The notes beneath the pieces were generated by a model. That model did no database searches. It was not told where the DNA came from and saw nothing but the letters and a program-made list of their open reading frames with translations. Below, in pieces: positions 1 to 11,038 of a stretch of DNA of 64,000 nt (position 1 is its first letter; each line of letters begins with the position of its first letter). Source of the DNA: Lotus japonicus (lineage: Eukaryota; Streptophyta; Magnoliopsida; Fabales; Fabaceae); NCBI RefSeq assembly GCF_012489685.1, contig NC_080043.1, positions 47,569,127 to 47,633,126 on the forward strand, written 5' to 3'. The position numbers and the translations under genes were made by a program.

Positions 1-1844
1 GAAACTTGTTTTTGTTTAGTGAAAATCATAAGTTAAGTTTGAGGACTAAAAGTTTATTATGGGAAAACTTTAGGATTAAAGCACAAGAGGCTGAGAAGTT
101 TTGGGTTAAACCGGAGTTTTAAAAGTCTTGGGGTTTGTTTGATAAATTTATTAAAGATTGAGGGTTGAAAAAGAACTTATTTTTACGTGAGGACCTTTTC
201 GTGATTATGTGCTTATCAAGGGACTAGGGTTGAATTATTTAAAAGTTGAGGATTTGTTTGCGAAATGTGTTTTTTTAAGGACCTTTCTTTAAAACTCACA
301 AATATTTTCTCTTCGGAGTTTAGTCCTTGGAACATAAAGCCTATGCATTAATCTAAGTGAGTTAGTAAGAATAGTTGTCATAAACGTCGTTGGTGACGTC
401 TCCATCAAATTAGTTTTTCGAAATTTCAATTTTGAAATTCCGAGCTAAAAATATTGACCAAAATACCCCTGCGACAGTTTTCGACCCGATAATTTTTCTG
501 AGAGTTTCCCTGGCCTAGATATCGCCTAAGAATACCTAGGAATTGATTTAGATCGAAGAAAAAGTTCGAAAACCCTATTTTCCATAGTGGCCGAAACCTA
601 TTTGCTTGGGTACCGTGTCCAAAAATAATTTTTGGGTCTCTATGACCTGAGCCATTGCGTAGCTCTTTCAATTGTCGAAATTTTGGCGCCGGTTTCGTGT
701 CATTCCGAGTTCTGTAGCTCGAGTTATGCACGTTTTAGCGAATAAAGTGTTTTTGTACAAAACTTGAATCGAGTCAAAACTCATCCATTCGGGGAAAGCC
801 CTTCCATTCATGCCTAAATGTTGTACTCTGAAGCTTTTTGAGCTTTGTCGAACATTAGTTAGGATTGTTTCGACTGTATCGACTTGTTTTGATTCATTAT
901 TGCTTTGTTTGCTCAAAGGATCAATTGTGGAAACTTTGGGATTGACTGAGCAAGCTTGTGAGCGAGACCTACACCGCGAGACTGGAACAACTCGAGGTTA
1001 GGGCAACTTACTTACTAGCTATTTGTATTGTAGGCGTCGATGACTTCGACTTGAATATTGCTTGATATTGAATATTGCTTGGATATTGTTTATCGCTTTG
1101 AATTGGAAAATGTTTTCTGGAGGCTTCGGCCGAGTGAACTTATATGAGACGTGTGTCTCCGTTTTCTGAGAGGCTTCGGCCGTTTACTGGTTTCTGTCTT
1201 ATCGCTTTCTAGTGGATATGACAAGGTTATGTTTACAGCACTGCCATATTGATTCATCGCTCGATAGAGCTTGATGTATTTGCGTTTATGATTAAATTGT
1301 GCTGACTATATTCGTGCATTTTGATGTCACTTTTGGAGTGTAGAATACACTTATCTTCGTCATGATAATGACGGGTTTGGTTTGGGAATGTTTGTTAGGT
1401 CGAACCAAGGTTCGAACCTTCATTGTTTTAGGGGATCTAGTGTTTTCTCGGAGAGTTGTTTGGGTTTGATGGGAACTTTGAACTTATAGAGTTTTGGACC
1501 GAAAATAATCATAACTGGTTTTATGTAAATATATCCATAATATATTTATTAAGAATATAATGCTTTTAATTAATGACGATGATTCAACGGAAAAGACTTA
1601 GGAATGAAAGTGAATTTGGAAAACGGGAATGGGTCGGTGATCCTAGCTTTGGGAACTTTATTTTGAAAGGTGTTGGAAATGAAAACTGAACTTTGGAATT
1701 AACGACATAATGCACTAACTTACGATGGAACACTTTACCTAATAAAAGAAATATTGTTTTAAGGAAACTCATATTATGGAAAGAATGTGTAGACGGGCGT
1801 TAGCCCAGGGTCTGGGCGTTAGTAAGGTACCGAGTAGAGTACTC

Positions 1845-2413
1845 TTGGCACAACAGGAAGTGACGGTCAGCCGCGTAGAGTTGTATCGTGCCTGTTGATG
1901 TCTGGCATAGCAAGCAGGATGGTTAAACCCATAGGGTCATAACCGACTTGACTATAGCCTAGGTTTCTCGTTGTAGAAGCCTTTGGTCAATGAACCAATC
2001 TTTACCTGTGAGGACGAGTCGTGGTTTTGATAATCATATTGCACACATGCATATACGCGATGAAGTGCCAAGTGGAGTACTTCGGTATAGCAGGAAGCAA
2101 CGATCAGCCGTGTAGAGTTGAATCGGTCCTGACTATACCTGGCACAGCAGGAGGTAACGATCATCCGTGTAGAGTTGTATCGCTCCTGTTGATGTCCGGC
2201 ATAGCAAGCAGAAATGGTCGAACCGTGTAGAGTTGGATCGTCTTGACTATAGCCAAAGGTGATAAGCGACGCCCGAGCAGAAATGGTTAAACACGAGGCC
2301 AGTGTTACGACCGTCTCGAGGTGCCCAGCCTTTAAGTGGCAATACCGTTGGTTTGTCCCGTCGCCAAGCAGAGTGACGTCGTTGATTTGTCCCGTCGCCA
2401 AGCAGAGTGACGT
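1845..2413. repeat. Degenerate tandem repeats inside the LTR
   Basis: Between about 1845 and 2255 a unit of roughly 60-80 bases recurs with the pattern cagcaggaagcaacgatcag, gtgtagagtt, atcg and tcctg. At 2346-2413 a separate unit of about 34 bases containing tttgtcccgtcgccaagcag occurs twice. These explain the repetitive open frames on both strands here. The block sits where related LTRs in this window carry other minisatellites. Confidence 0.7.
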
Positions 2414-3235
2414 TATTCGAATTTGTGTCAGCATATTCTGCATTGGCACACGATGCATCTTATTATGATTGACGTTGCATGACATATCATGCACTCTAAC
2501 TATAGTTGTTGAGATCTGATGATTTGATGTTGATAAACATCGTTATGTGTTTTGATGATTGAATTGTGTAAGAGATTCGATAACATGCTATGTATATACC
2601 TTAGGGTAGGCAATACATAACTTATATGTATATATATATATACAACATATATATATATACCCCCTTTATCGCATGTTGATTGTATATCTATTGTATTCTG
2701 TAAGTTGACCCTAGCGCCTTGCCTTTGTTTGTATGTTTGTGTTTGGGCAGTCAGCCTGCTGCCAGGCGTCCGTCAGACGGTTCGTGATGATTCGTTGTGC
2801 GAGAAAGACCCGGAGCGAAATGACTATTACTGAAGCTTCCGACGAGGACCCGGACTTCATGCCTGATCGAGGAAGGGTCGATGATAGTAGTGTGGGATAT
2901 GGGTGGTAAGAGTCGTTTGAGTTGGTTGTTACTGTCATAGCTCTGATTCGTCATTTATATTTTGGGGCAGGGTAGGTCCCCGACACGTTACTTCCGTGTG
3001 GTTCTCCGTTGTTGGGAATCCCATGAAGTAGTCGGTTGTAGAGGTCGAGAGGAGGCCATCTGGGTTGACTATTCCCTTCTGTCACTTGTATAATATTTCG
3101 AACTAATTATGCTTTCTGAAAACTTGTAAACCTTTTCGTCACTTGAGGATACTCGTGACGATGCTTTTAGTTACAGCAGGACTGTAATAGTATTGTATAT
3201 TAGTTTATGTTTATCGCATTTTGGGGTTGAGTCTT

Positions 3236-6200
3236 TGTAACACCCCGATTTCGGTGGCGTCACTTTAGTAACCAAAATAAACTTAATGCGGAAAAACGTG
3301 AATATTTTTTTTTTCGATAATAACTAAGACAAGACTGAATTAAATAAAACCCAACAATAACAATAATCAGAACTAATATACAATATATAAACAGCCCCCG
3401 CTGTAGTAGTAACCTCGTCACGAGTAAACCTCCAGTGACGGAAAGAAAAGTGTAGCGCCCGAAGGCAATATGTACAGACTGAAAATAAAGGTGAAGTGTC
3501 CGCAACACCATCCCTCAAAACTGAAAATCAGCTGGCCCATCGGCCTGAAGCAAGACCTCCTAAGTCCAACCAACTCTCTGTGATTCCTGTAAAGAAACCA
3601 CACAAAAAGCTATAGGTGGGAAGCTACCCTGTCCCAAAAGAAACAAATGATGTTCAGAGCTAAGACTCTACTCCTACACTAATCCCATCTTGAGGAGTTC
3701 ACACCAGCACTAAAACCTACATGCTAGCATGATCGTCGTCCGAATCCGAAATCCAGAACGACCTAGTCTATGTACACCATCCGTCATCCTCTCGCTACCG
3801 CGATGCGCTCCTGTTCCAGCATCCCAACCTAGTTTCCCCCGAAGGGTGGACCATGGTGAACCAGTCCGCAATACTCATCTAACAAAAGGCGTTGTCCGCC
3901 AAAACACACACAGAAGACGCGAGGGTCAACTCTAAAGAACTATGTAGATAATAAACCCAATAGGTACAAATAATAGATAGCCACTTAGGCTTATAACTAG
4001 AGATATCATTCCTAGGGTTGCATGTTCCACAAAATCATAACGACAATAATAACAATTAGCATGTTCCAAGTAAGTTTATCAAATAGCAACCACACTCATC
4101 AACTAAGTCAGTATGCATGTTGCGTGATATGTATGCAGGTTAACCCAGTCAACCAATATGCAATCCGGAACGGATGGACATCATCGGATCAGCCCTTCAC
4201 CAGCCACGGTGGTGCCATTTCGGCCCGTGATGTCTCTTACTCCCACAGGGTAGTCAGATCAGCAGTAAACCCGTAGGTCTGCCATTTCGGTCTGCTACAA
4301 GAGACGTCTACAAACGCTCTTTCACGGCATTCCGGGTCTTATGACCATTTTGGAAACCGACGAGGTCCAGAGTACGTCCTGTGTTAATACCTCATTAATG
4401 TTGCATGTATGCAAAATGATTAGTCAAACAACGTCTCCGACTTCACTCGACACGTCGCCACGTGTTCTAGGGAAGTTAAAGTCTCTAAAAGCTTACCCTA
4501 AGGTAAAGTCGATTCTGCGACCAAAAGACACACTTCATAACGACACATAGCTGCTCCAACAGCACCACAACACACGCTGCTCCAACAGCACAATAACACA
4601 CGCTGCTCCAACAGCACAACAATAAACGCTGCTCCAACAGCACAACATCAAACGCTGCTCCAACAGCACAACGACAACATACTCAACACTTGGATCCGAC
4701 GACACTCCTCGTTTTCCAAAATTAAGATTTCACTTCCAATGCCTTCCTTCGAGGTTGTTATCATTACTTAAAGATTTAGAGGTTATTTAAGGTCTTATGA
4801 GTTTTCTTTATAAAATAGATTCCATTTTATCTTATCGCAAGTCTTATACATTTGCAGGATCTCCCAATCCCAAGTCGCTTCCAGAGGATGTCTCGATCCA
4901 CTAACAAAATCAAGGCCCGAACCTTGTTTGTCCTATCAAACTTTCTCAAAACTCTCAAAATAAAATCGGCATGACCTGCCCGCTATTCTCACCATTCAGA
5001 ATCTCAGATTTCCAGTGTAAAGCATATTTAAATCATCACAATCAACAACATGTCATATATCAAGAAATCTCAACATTAAAACTTAGCACTTAGCATATAA
5101 AGCATGCACCACACATCCTAGATTACCCACATAGCACATAGCATGTAAGTCAATCTTCAAAAACATTCAGTAGATGAATCATCTACATTGTCAGCCGAAG
5201 CCTCAGAAAACATTTTCAATCACACACAATCTCAGTGCATAAACAGTAAACAATGTCGAAACATCGACCCTAAGCATTAACTAGAGATTCAGTGAGAAGC
5301 CCTCACCTGCAGATTCTCCAGGATTATCTTCTAACTCTTCCTCACAAGCAAAGCGTTGCTCCTCAGGAAATTCCTCAAAAGTTCCTTTAAAGCAAAGTCA
5401 CAGAAATACTATCAGAATCTATCGAAAACTAAGCTATCGATACTTACTAAGGTTACACAAAGTAATCTATACTCTAAGGTACGATAATCTAGCGCGAAAG
5501 ACAAGTTTTCGGAAAAGGAAATTTTCCTCCTCCTCCCCTATAGGGCTCGGCCACTTTTGGTAATTGTGGGGCTCGATTTTTCTTCGATCAAACTTGGTTC
5601 CTATGCTTTCATAAGCCGTAACTAAGGGTATTCTGAACTCGAAAAAATTATCGGATCAAAAACTGTCGCAGGGGTATTTTGGTCATGATTTTTAACTTAG
5701 AAATTTCAAAACTGAAATCCCAAAAACCAAATTTTGCAGGGACGTCACCAACGACGTTTATGACAACTAATCCTACTAGCACTAAGCTAAGGCGATAGTT
5801 TTCAGCCTAAAGGTTGGAACTTTACTCAAAAACTACATAAATGGGTATTTTAGGCTAGAATTGATTCCGGCGGAATTCCGGCGACATAACGGAAAATCTA
5901 ATCCGGCAGAAGTGATCTTGGGCACATATAGAAGAGGTTTAGAATCAGAAATGAAAGATTCAGGATAGTTTTGCAAAAACCCATAAACTATCCACTCAGA
6001 AAACTCTACAGAAAAGCTATGGAAAAAGCGATCGGAGGTAAGGATTAGCGACTATACCTCGAAGCCTTGAAGCAGCAACTGATTGATCGATGATCAAGCA
6101 AGGTTTGAAGAAAAGCTCTTCTTCCTCTTCCTTCTATGGAGCTCGCGGCCTTGGAGAGAAAATGGAGGAGTTCTTGTAATTTTTCTCACCTTTCTTGCTA

Positions 6201-6924
6201 TATATAGAAAATGGTAATTCGCGGGAAAATGAAAGTTTCGCGAATCAGATTTTTCCGGCATCATTCTCCATGAATTCTAAGATAGGTTTTGGCAAAGGAA
6301 TTCCTAAGCTAAGAAGATGTCTCCTTGTATTTTTGGCAACTAATGCAAAGTCGGTGCAAAGTCGGTGTAAAACTATTTTACCCGATAAGTTGCTTTTTGC
6401 ATCGAATGTCGGAATGGAAAACTTCCTTCGGAAGAAAGATTGAAATCATCAAGAGAAATGGGTGTACGCGTGTAGAATATTCATTTGAAGCTCTGAATAG
6501 ATAAAGTCCCCATAGTCGGGTGATTCTAGGGTTTTGAAATACCAGGGATTCGGTTTCGGCAAACTTCCGATGATTGGAATCGGACGTTCGTAGATCCTAG
6601 AGTTTCGCCTCGAAACGATTGTGATATATGGAAAAAGAGAAGTTCTAACATTTCTCTGAAGATTTATGGAATTAACTGCCATCGTGCCTAAAAGTGAAAA
6701 TTAGCTATATACTAGGGTTTCTGACCTAGGTTTAAGCGTAAAACGTTCGTACTATAACTTTTATCGATCATAATGCAATCCTTGAACTTTTCCTGAACTT
6801 TCTCCTTCATAAATATATTTCATTTAATAAACTTTCGTTCAGGTTTCCCTTCACATTACATCAACCCTAATCGTGAATAAGAAGTTTATTCACTTAGCAT
6901 GAACTTAAAAACTCGGGCCTTACA
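3236..6924 (-). mobile_element. Solo LTR of a Ty3/gypsy element, nested, minus orientation
   Basis: It begins TGTAACACCCCGATTTCGG and ends GGGCCTTACA. It is flanked by the exact 5-bp duplication GTCTT (3231-3235 and 6925-6929). It is homologous along its length to the 3970-bp LTRs at 24644-28613 and 31052-35021. There is no internal domain, so it is a solo LTR left by LTR-LTR recombination. Orientation is minus, by comparison with the primer-binding site of the 24644-35021 element. A TATA-like ctatatatag lies near 6199-6208. Confidence 0.92.
4549..4680. repeat. 27-bp minisatellite in the solo LTR
   Basis: Five copies of a unit of about 27 bases built on gctgctccaacagcacaac. It lies at the position where the related LTRs at 24644 and 31052 carry a different minisatellite (about 26010-26300 and 32418-32708). 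Confidence 0.85.
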
Positions 6925-7038
6925 GTCTTTAGTTTAAATTGTTCTTTAATCTAAAAGAAAACGAAAAAAAATACCTGCATTTTTCACTTTATTTTATTTT
7001 CAAGTTACTAAGTGACACCCGGAAATCGGGGTGTTACA

Positions 7039-7568
7039 AAGCCAAAACTTTGTTTGAACAAAGTTTAAACAAGAGATTAAACACCAGCAAGAGACGCCAA
7101 CAAGGCAACAACTACACATGGAATCAAGCTTGGATTTCAATGGCAAAATCAGTAACAAAGCTAATTATGGTAGAAATTTTCACTCCTAAATTAGAGAAGT
7201 GGAAAAGAGAACTACCACAACAGATGGAGAAGCATGCACATCACAAAGTAAGAAAGGGAAGTTGCGACTGTGAAAACCCTAACCCTTGCAAATCTTTTCT
7301 TCTTCATTCGTCTTAGCCTCTGAATGTGCAATCAGGGAGGGAACCTTCACACAATAGAGGAACGAGAAACGAAGCTTGGAGTGGAGATTTGGGATCGAGA
7401 AAGGGAGAAAACCTTCACACGATCTCATTGTCGTTCTCACCTTCACGCTTTAGGTTTCAGTGCTAAAGGAGGGGAAAAAGCGTCGCGTGGGGGAGAAAAG
7501 CCTCGTCAGAGTGGGTCTTTTTTAGGCACTTACTTCCACCTCAAATATTCCTATGTTTGACCGGTTAA
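7039..7568. other. Spacer between the LTR end and the putative MULE terminus
   Basis: Low-complexity, purine-rich plant DNA. Two open frames (6939-7316 and 7324-7560) show no recognisable domain. I see no gene. Confidence 0.5.
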
Positions 7569-7620
7569 CATGGAGCCCGATTTTCGGGCTCCAATTTTGG
7601 AGCCCTGTGTTTGACCGGTG
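7569..7620 (+). repeat. Putative left terminal inverted repeat with overlapping palindromes
   Basis: Bases 7572-7592 form GGAGCCCGA/TCGGGCTCC around a short loop. The overlapping 7587-7605 forms GGGCTCCAA/TTGGAGCCC. The stretch 7569-7608 matches the complement of 37755-37715. A tgtttgaccggt motif occurs on both sides, near 7555 and 7609. Confidence 0.55.
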
Positions 7621-8709
7621 ATCACAGGTTGCTTATTTTTTTTTCCCTAATTGCCATTATGTTTTAATTAAAAAGTGTTTTGAAATAAATAATCTGACCC
7701 TACTATAATCGAATATTAGGTTTTGTTGAGGTAATGGGTATCCAATTTCAACTGTAATTGGGTCCGGGATCGAGCATCGTGGATCTGCCCCATCTCGTTG
7801 GCCGCCGTTGAAGCTTAACCGCAACGGCCGCCGCTGATGGTTGACTGCGACAGTGAAGTTGTCTGTGATGGAGGAATTTTCGGCAACGGCCATCGTGGAT
7901 CTACCTACTCCATGCTCACCTCGTGAATTGCGGTACTGTACAAACTTTGAATCTCCTGGCAATGATGTTCTATATGTTGTATCCATCATGTTCTATATGT
8001 TCTATGTGTTATCTCAGTCGAGTACAGGCTCAGATCTTCTGAGATGACAATCAAACGAATATTAGAAGTTTTTTTGGTAGGATTTTTGATGTGTTAAGGT
8101 AGGTTGGACTGGAAGAGGCCCCAAACCCGTATTTTTGTTAATTTGAGGCCCAATTTATTCGGCTGTAGATATTAAATTTATTTGGGCTTGCAGAGGCTCG
8201 AACCCGTTTTTTTTACTAGGTCTGTTAAAAGTTAAAAGTAATTTGTCCAAAAAAAAAGTTAAAAGTGGTGAATACTGAAAGGACCACACCTGTGAAGAAG
8301 AAGATCAAATGAAGAACAAATCCAACACAAGAACACGAACACAGTGACACAGTGACTCAAAATTGAAATCATTCAACAGACAAATTTTGTATCCACTATC
8401 ATCTCCATTCCATTGCATGGAAAAGTAGATTCAGATGTTGACACATGTCCCCACTAACCCCAGTAACCGTCACATATGACCAGACCCCAACTAGTGTTTG
8501 TATTATTGTTTTCCATGGTCATGGTCAAGAGGCTAGTGGGACCCTAGTGGACCATCTCAAAACTGCCAATTAATATGCTTCCAGTAGCAGATGTGAAAAA
8601 GAAAATGTGTTCCCTTGACTCAGCACATTTTACGAAACGTAGCCTTGCATGCATATATATGGAACTTACACTATTAGTTGAACTTACAAGCATTTTCTTT
8701 CACGGTGTA
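7621..8709. other. Subterminal region upstream of B3 gene A
   Basis: AT-rich sequence with GC-rich islands near 7790-7920. The short open frames (7657-7989 minus, 7841-8047 plus) show no domain. This may hold the promoter of the gene at 8710. I see no repeat structure. Confidence 0.4.
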
Positions 8710-9232
8710 ATGGCTGATGTTATTGAGATCTCTAGCGATTCATCGGAGGAGGAGTATGAAGAGTTCCTGCTGGAATGGGATGTTGTGCTAACTAAGCATC
8801 AGGCATCAGGGGGACAAACACTGGTTTGGGCTTATTCTTTTTTATCCTAACCCTTTACATTCATGTATATTTGTTTGCCTTGTTTATTTTGACATATAGT
8901 ACCTTGTATGATTTTGATTTCAGGGTATCCCGACACGTATTGTGAAACGCTTCCTGAGCCACAAGCCAAAAACACTTCAGATCTGGGTTGACACCGATGG
9001 CGAGCTTTTTAGGGAACCCATAAGAACTTTTGAATTGAAGTGGTGGGACAATAGACCCAGGGAAAGCTGTTTTGCGGGTGGCTGGTATGAATTCTGCCAC
9101 GACAAGAAACTATGCTGTGGTGATCGTGTGACTTTCATGTTGGATGGTGATAATGGTAACTGCACTAGTGCAACCATACTCATAACAAGGAAAAGAAAGA
9201 GGGGAGGGAGGGAGGGAGGCCCTAGCCAGTAA
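8710..9232 (+). CDS. Small B3-domain protein with an N-terminal SUMO-interacting-type motif (B3 gene A)
   Basis: Two exons, about 8710-8823 and 8924-9232, joined in phase 0 (donor gtttgg, acceptor gatttcag), give about 140 residues. Exon 2 reads as a plant B3 DNA-binding fold: GIPTRIVKRFL, a basic strand, then GGWYEFCHDKKLCCGDRVTFML, which matches the family's G-W-x-x-F ... L-x-x-G-D-x-v-x-F pattern. The tail is basic (RKRKRGGREGG) and could be a nuclear signal. Residues 4-7 are VIEI followed by SSDSSEEEYEE, the layout of a SUMO-interacting motif with an acidic/serine flank. Nuclear DNA binding is known for the family; target and role here are unknown. The frame is free of stops. It lies just inside the putative MULE left end and diverges in sequence from B3 genes B and C. 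Confidence 0.7.
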
Positions 9233-9567
9233 AAGACTGTGTGCTATGTTCTTTACTTATTTTGGTTGATCTTGTTCAAGTGTTTATTGTACACAAATGA
9301 AGTGTTTTAAAGAAATGTTATTTTCGTCGGTGTGCTTATCCTTGTTTTTCTAATTACTCAGCTCATTGCACACACATCATAACAAATTTGTGAAAAAGGA
9401 CCAATGAAAGAGTTGAACAAAGTTAAAGCACAAGGTAAATAGAAATTATGCATAGAATATTTTGCTAATACACTTAAATAGTAAGTAATTACAGACATAG
9501 TTAAAGCACACATTTAACAGAGTTAAATCCTCACATGAGGTTTCCAAAAAAATAAGCAGAGTACATT
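9233..9567. other. Intergenic spacer between two convergent B3 genes
   Basis: AT-rich, presumably both 3' UTRs. No gene seen. Confidence 0.5.
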
Positions 9568-10653
9568 TTAGTTCCCATTGCTATCCATGAAACAAACGAG
9601 TTGAACGTGCAATTCTTGTGGGTTTCCAGCATTCCAGAAGGAGATTGTATCACCGTCCTTCATGTTCAGGGCTTTGCACAAGGTGTACCATCCTGGTCCA
9701 ACATATACTTCCTTTCCCCCACCCCGCTTATAAACCTTAAGCTTAGCACCACGTACATCAGGCATTCCGTAGCAAAGCAAATCAATGGTGCTTTGTCCAG
9801 GTAGGAGATAGTCACGGACAATTTGAGCAGGTATATGCTTAAAAAAAGAGAAATAGAAAAAAACTGATTTAGAATAAATTCAAGAGTCCTAAAATAAACG
9901 AGCAATAACTAGAGCCCCAATAACTATTTCAGGAAACAAATGAAATGCTAGGAACAATAAAATTTAGATACACTCACCAAAGGGTTTTTACCCCTAGCAA
10001 ATTCTGTGGTCACATCTCTATCCCACAATAGAATTTGTTGTGGTTGTGGCTGTGGGTTCTCCACAGGTTGTTCGATTATGGGATTTGCAACAGGCAGCAC
10101 TTGTTCTGGAACAGCAACATCAGCATCTGGTTGGGGGACAGGGTCTGGGTACTGAATTTCTTCCAACCTCTCATTCAGTATTGTTATGTCAAACATACAT
10201 GCTCTTCTGTACTCCATTCTTAACCATTTGAGACCCCTAAGACCATAAAGATCGACTAGTTTGCCTATCTCCTCTAAATAACCTATAGTCACTAAATTCT
10301 GCTGCATCTCTCTTACCATCAACCTAGAGACATTACCTTTTGGGTCTTTTAATTGAACTTCTCTGTTGAGGATCTCTTCCTTATGTAGTTCATAAAAAGT
10401 CTTGTTCAAATAAACATAATTCTAATCATAAAACAGATAAGTTAAGTGTCAGTTATTGCTAGTAATCTATTAAGAATATTTTGTCAAAATCATCAACAAA
10501 ATAGGTTACTAAATGGCTAAAATTGCAAGTAATTGCTAAAGAAAAAAAAAACACAACTAGTGTCATGTAAGTTAGAGAGTAAAACTTACACGGTCAGAAC
10601 GGATTCTGACAGCGAAAGTAAGCATGTTGGATTCAGTCCCAAAAGAGTCCATT
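9568..10653 (-). CDS. Two-module B3-like protein (B3 gene B)
   Basis: Three exons on the minus strand, about 10653-10591, 10421-9978 and 9837-9568, all with phase-0 junctions and GT-AG borders, give about 258 residues. Exon 1 is 21 residues starting MDSFGTESN. Exon 2 looks like a degenerate first B3-type module, with VQLKDPKGN then LVDLYGLRGLKWLRMEY, followed by a Pro/Gln/Val-rich linker (QPVENPQPQPQQ). Exon 3 is a second module: HIPAQIVRDYLLPGQ, KEVYVGPGWYTLCKALNMKD, then GDTISFW. This repeats the G-W-x-x-[LF] ... GD-x-I-x-F signature of B3 folds. It converges with gene A. The exon 1 design (21 residues, phase 0) is shared with gene C. No stops, so it may be functional. The module assignment of exon 2 is less certain than that of exon 3. 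Confidence 0.62.
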
Positions 10654-11033
10654 TTGTCACTGCATGAAGACAAAGACACAAAAAAGGTTCTCAATAGGGT
10701 AACCCATAACATGTCAAGAAGGTGACAGTGTATGTAGAAAACGATAGTTACTCAAATAAAAACAAATTTTCAACAATGTGAATCTGGGGCTTTTGAGGAT
10801 AAGTTAAAAAAAACATTCATGGGTCCCAACAATTTTTTGAGTCAGATATGGTAAACAAAGAAGAGCATATATTCATTGTGCATGATAAAAATCGTTTTAA
10901 CACCATATAGTTACCATTTTTCCAGTAATAGGTAAGCAAGATCTAACGAAAATTTACCTTATGTTTTCTGGGTTGATTGGATCGATAAGAGGTAGACAAC
11001 GTTTGGTTTTTGATTTTTACTTCTTGTGGGATG
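10654..11033. other. Upstream region of B3 gene B, up to the LTR insertion site
   Basis: AT-rich; probably the 5' UTR and promoter of the minus-strand B3 gene. No other gene seen. The last five bases before the LTR (11034-11038) are the GGATA target site. Confidence 0.4.
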
Positions 11034-11038
11034 GGATA

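Larger units (their letters stand above)
1..7038 (+). mobile_element. Ty3/gypsy LTR (5' part outside the window), interrupted by a nested solo LTR
   Basis: Bases 1-345 match 13115-13480 of the solo LTR at 11039-15792 almost base for base. The end (6930-7038) finishes in the same gacacccggaaatcggggtg-ttaca terminus as the LTRs ending at 15792 and 59533. The outer LTR is therefore plus-oriented and split at 3235/6925. No primer-binding site follows 7038, so it is probably a solo LTR. It carries degenerate tandem repeats at about 1845-2413 and a TA microsatellite near 2628-2660. The 5' border and its TSD lie outside the window. No protein gene is supported in it; the short open frames are repeat sequence. 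Confidence 0.8.

Noticed and set aside
4549..4680. Regularly spaced repeats suggesting a CRISPR-like array
   Set aside because: The organism is a plant, and units and spacers are equally similar; this is a minisatellite in an LTR. The same applies to 14270-14855, 17688-18221 and 58095-58660.
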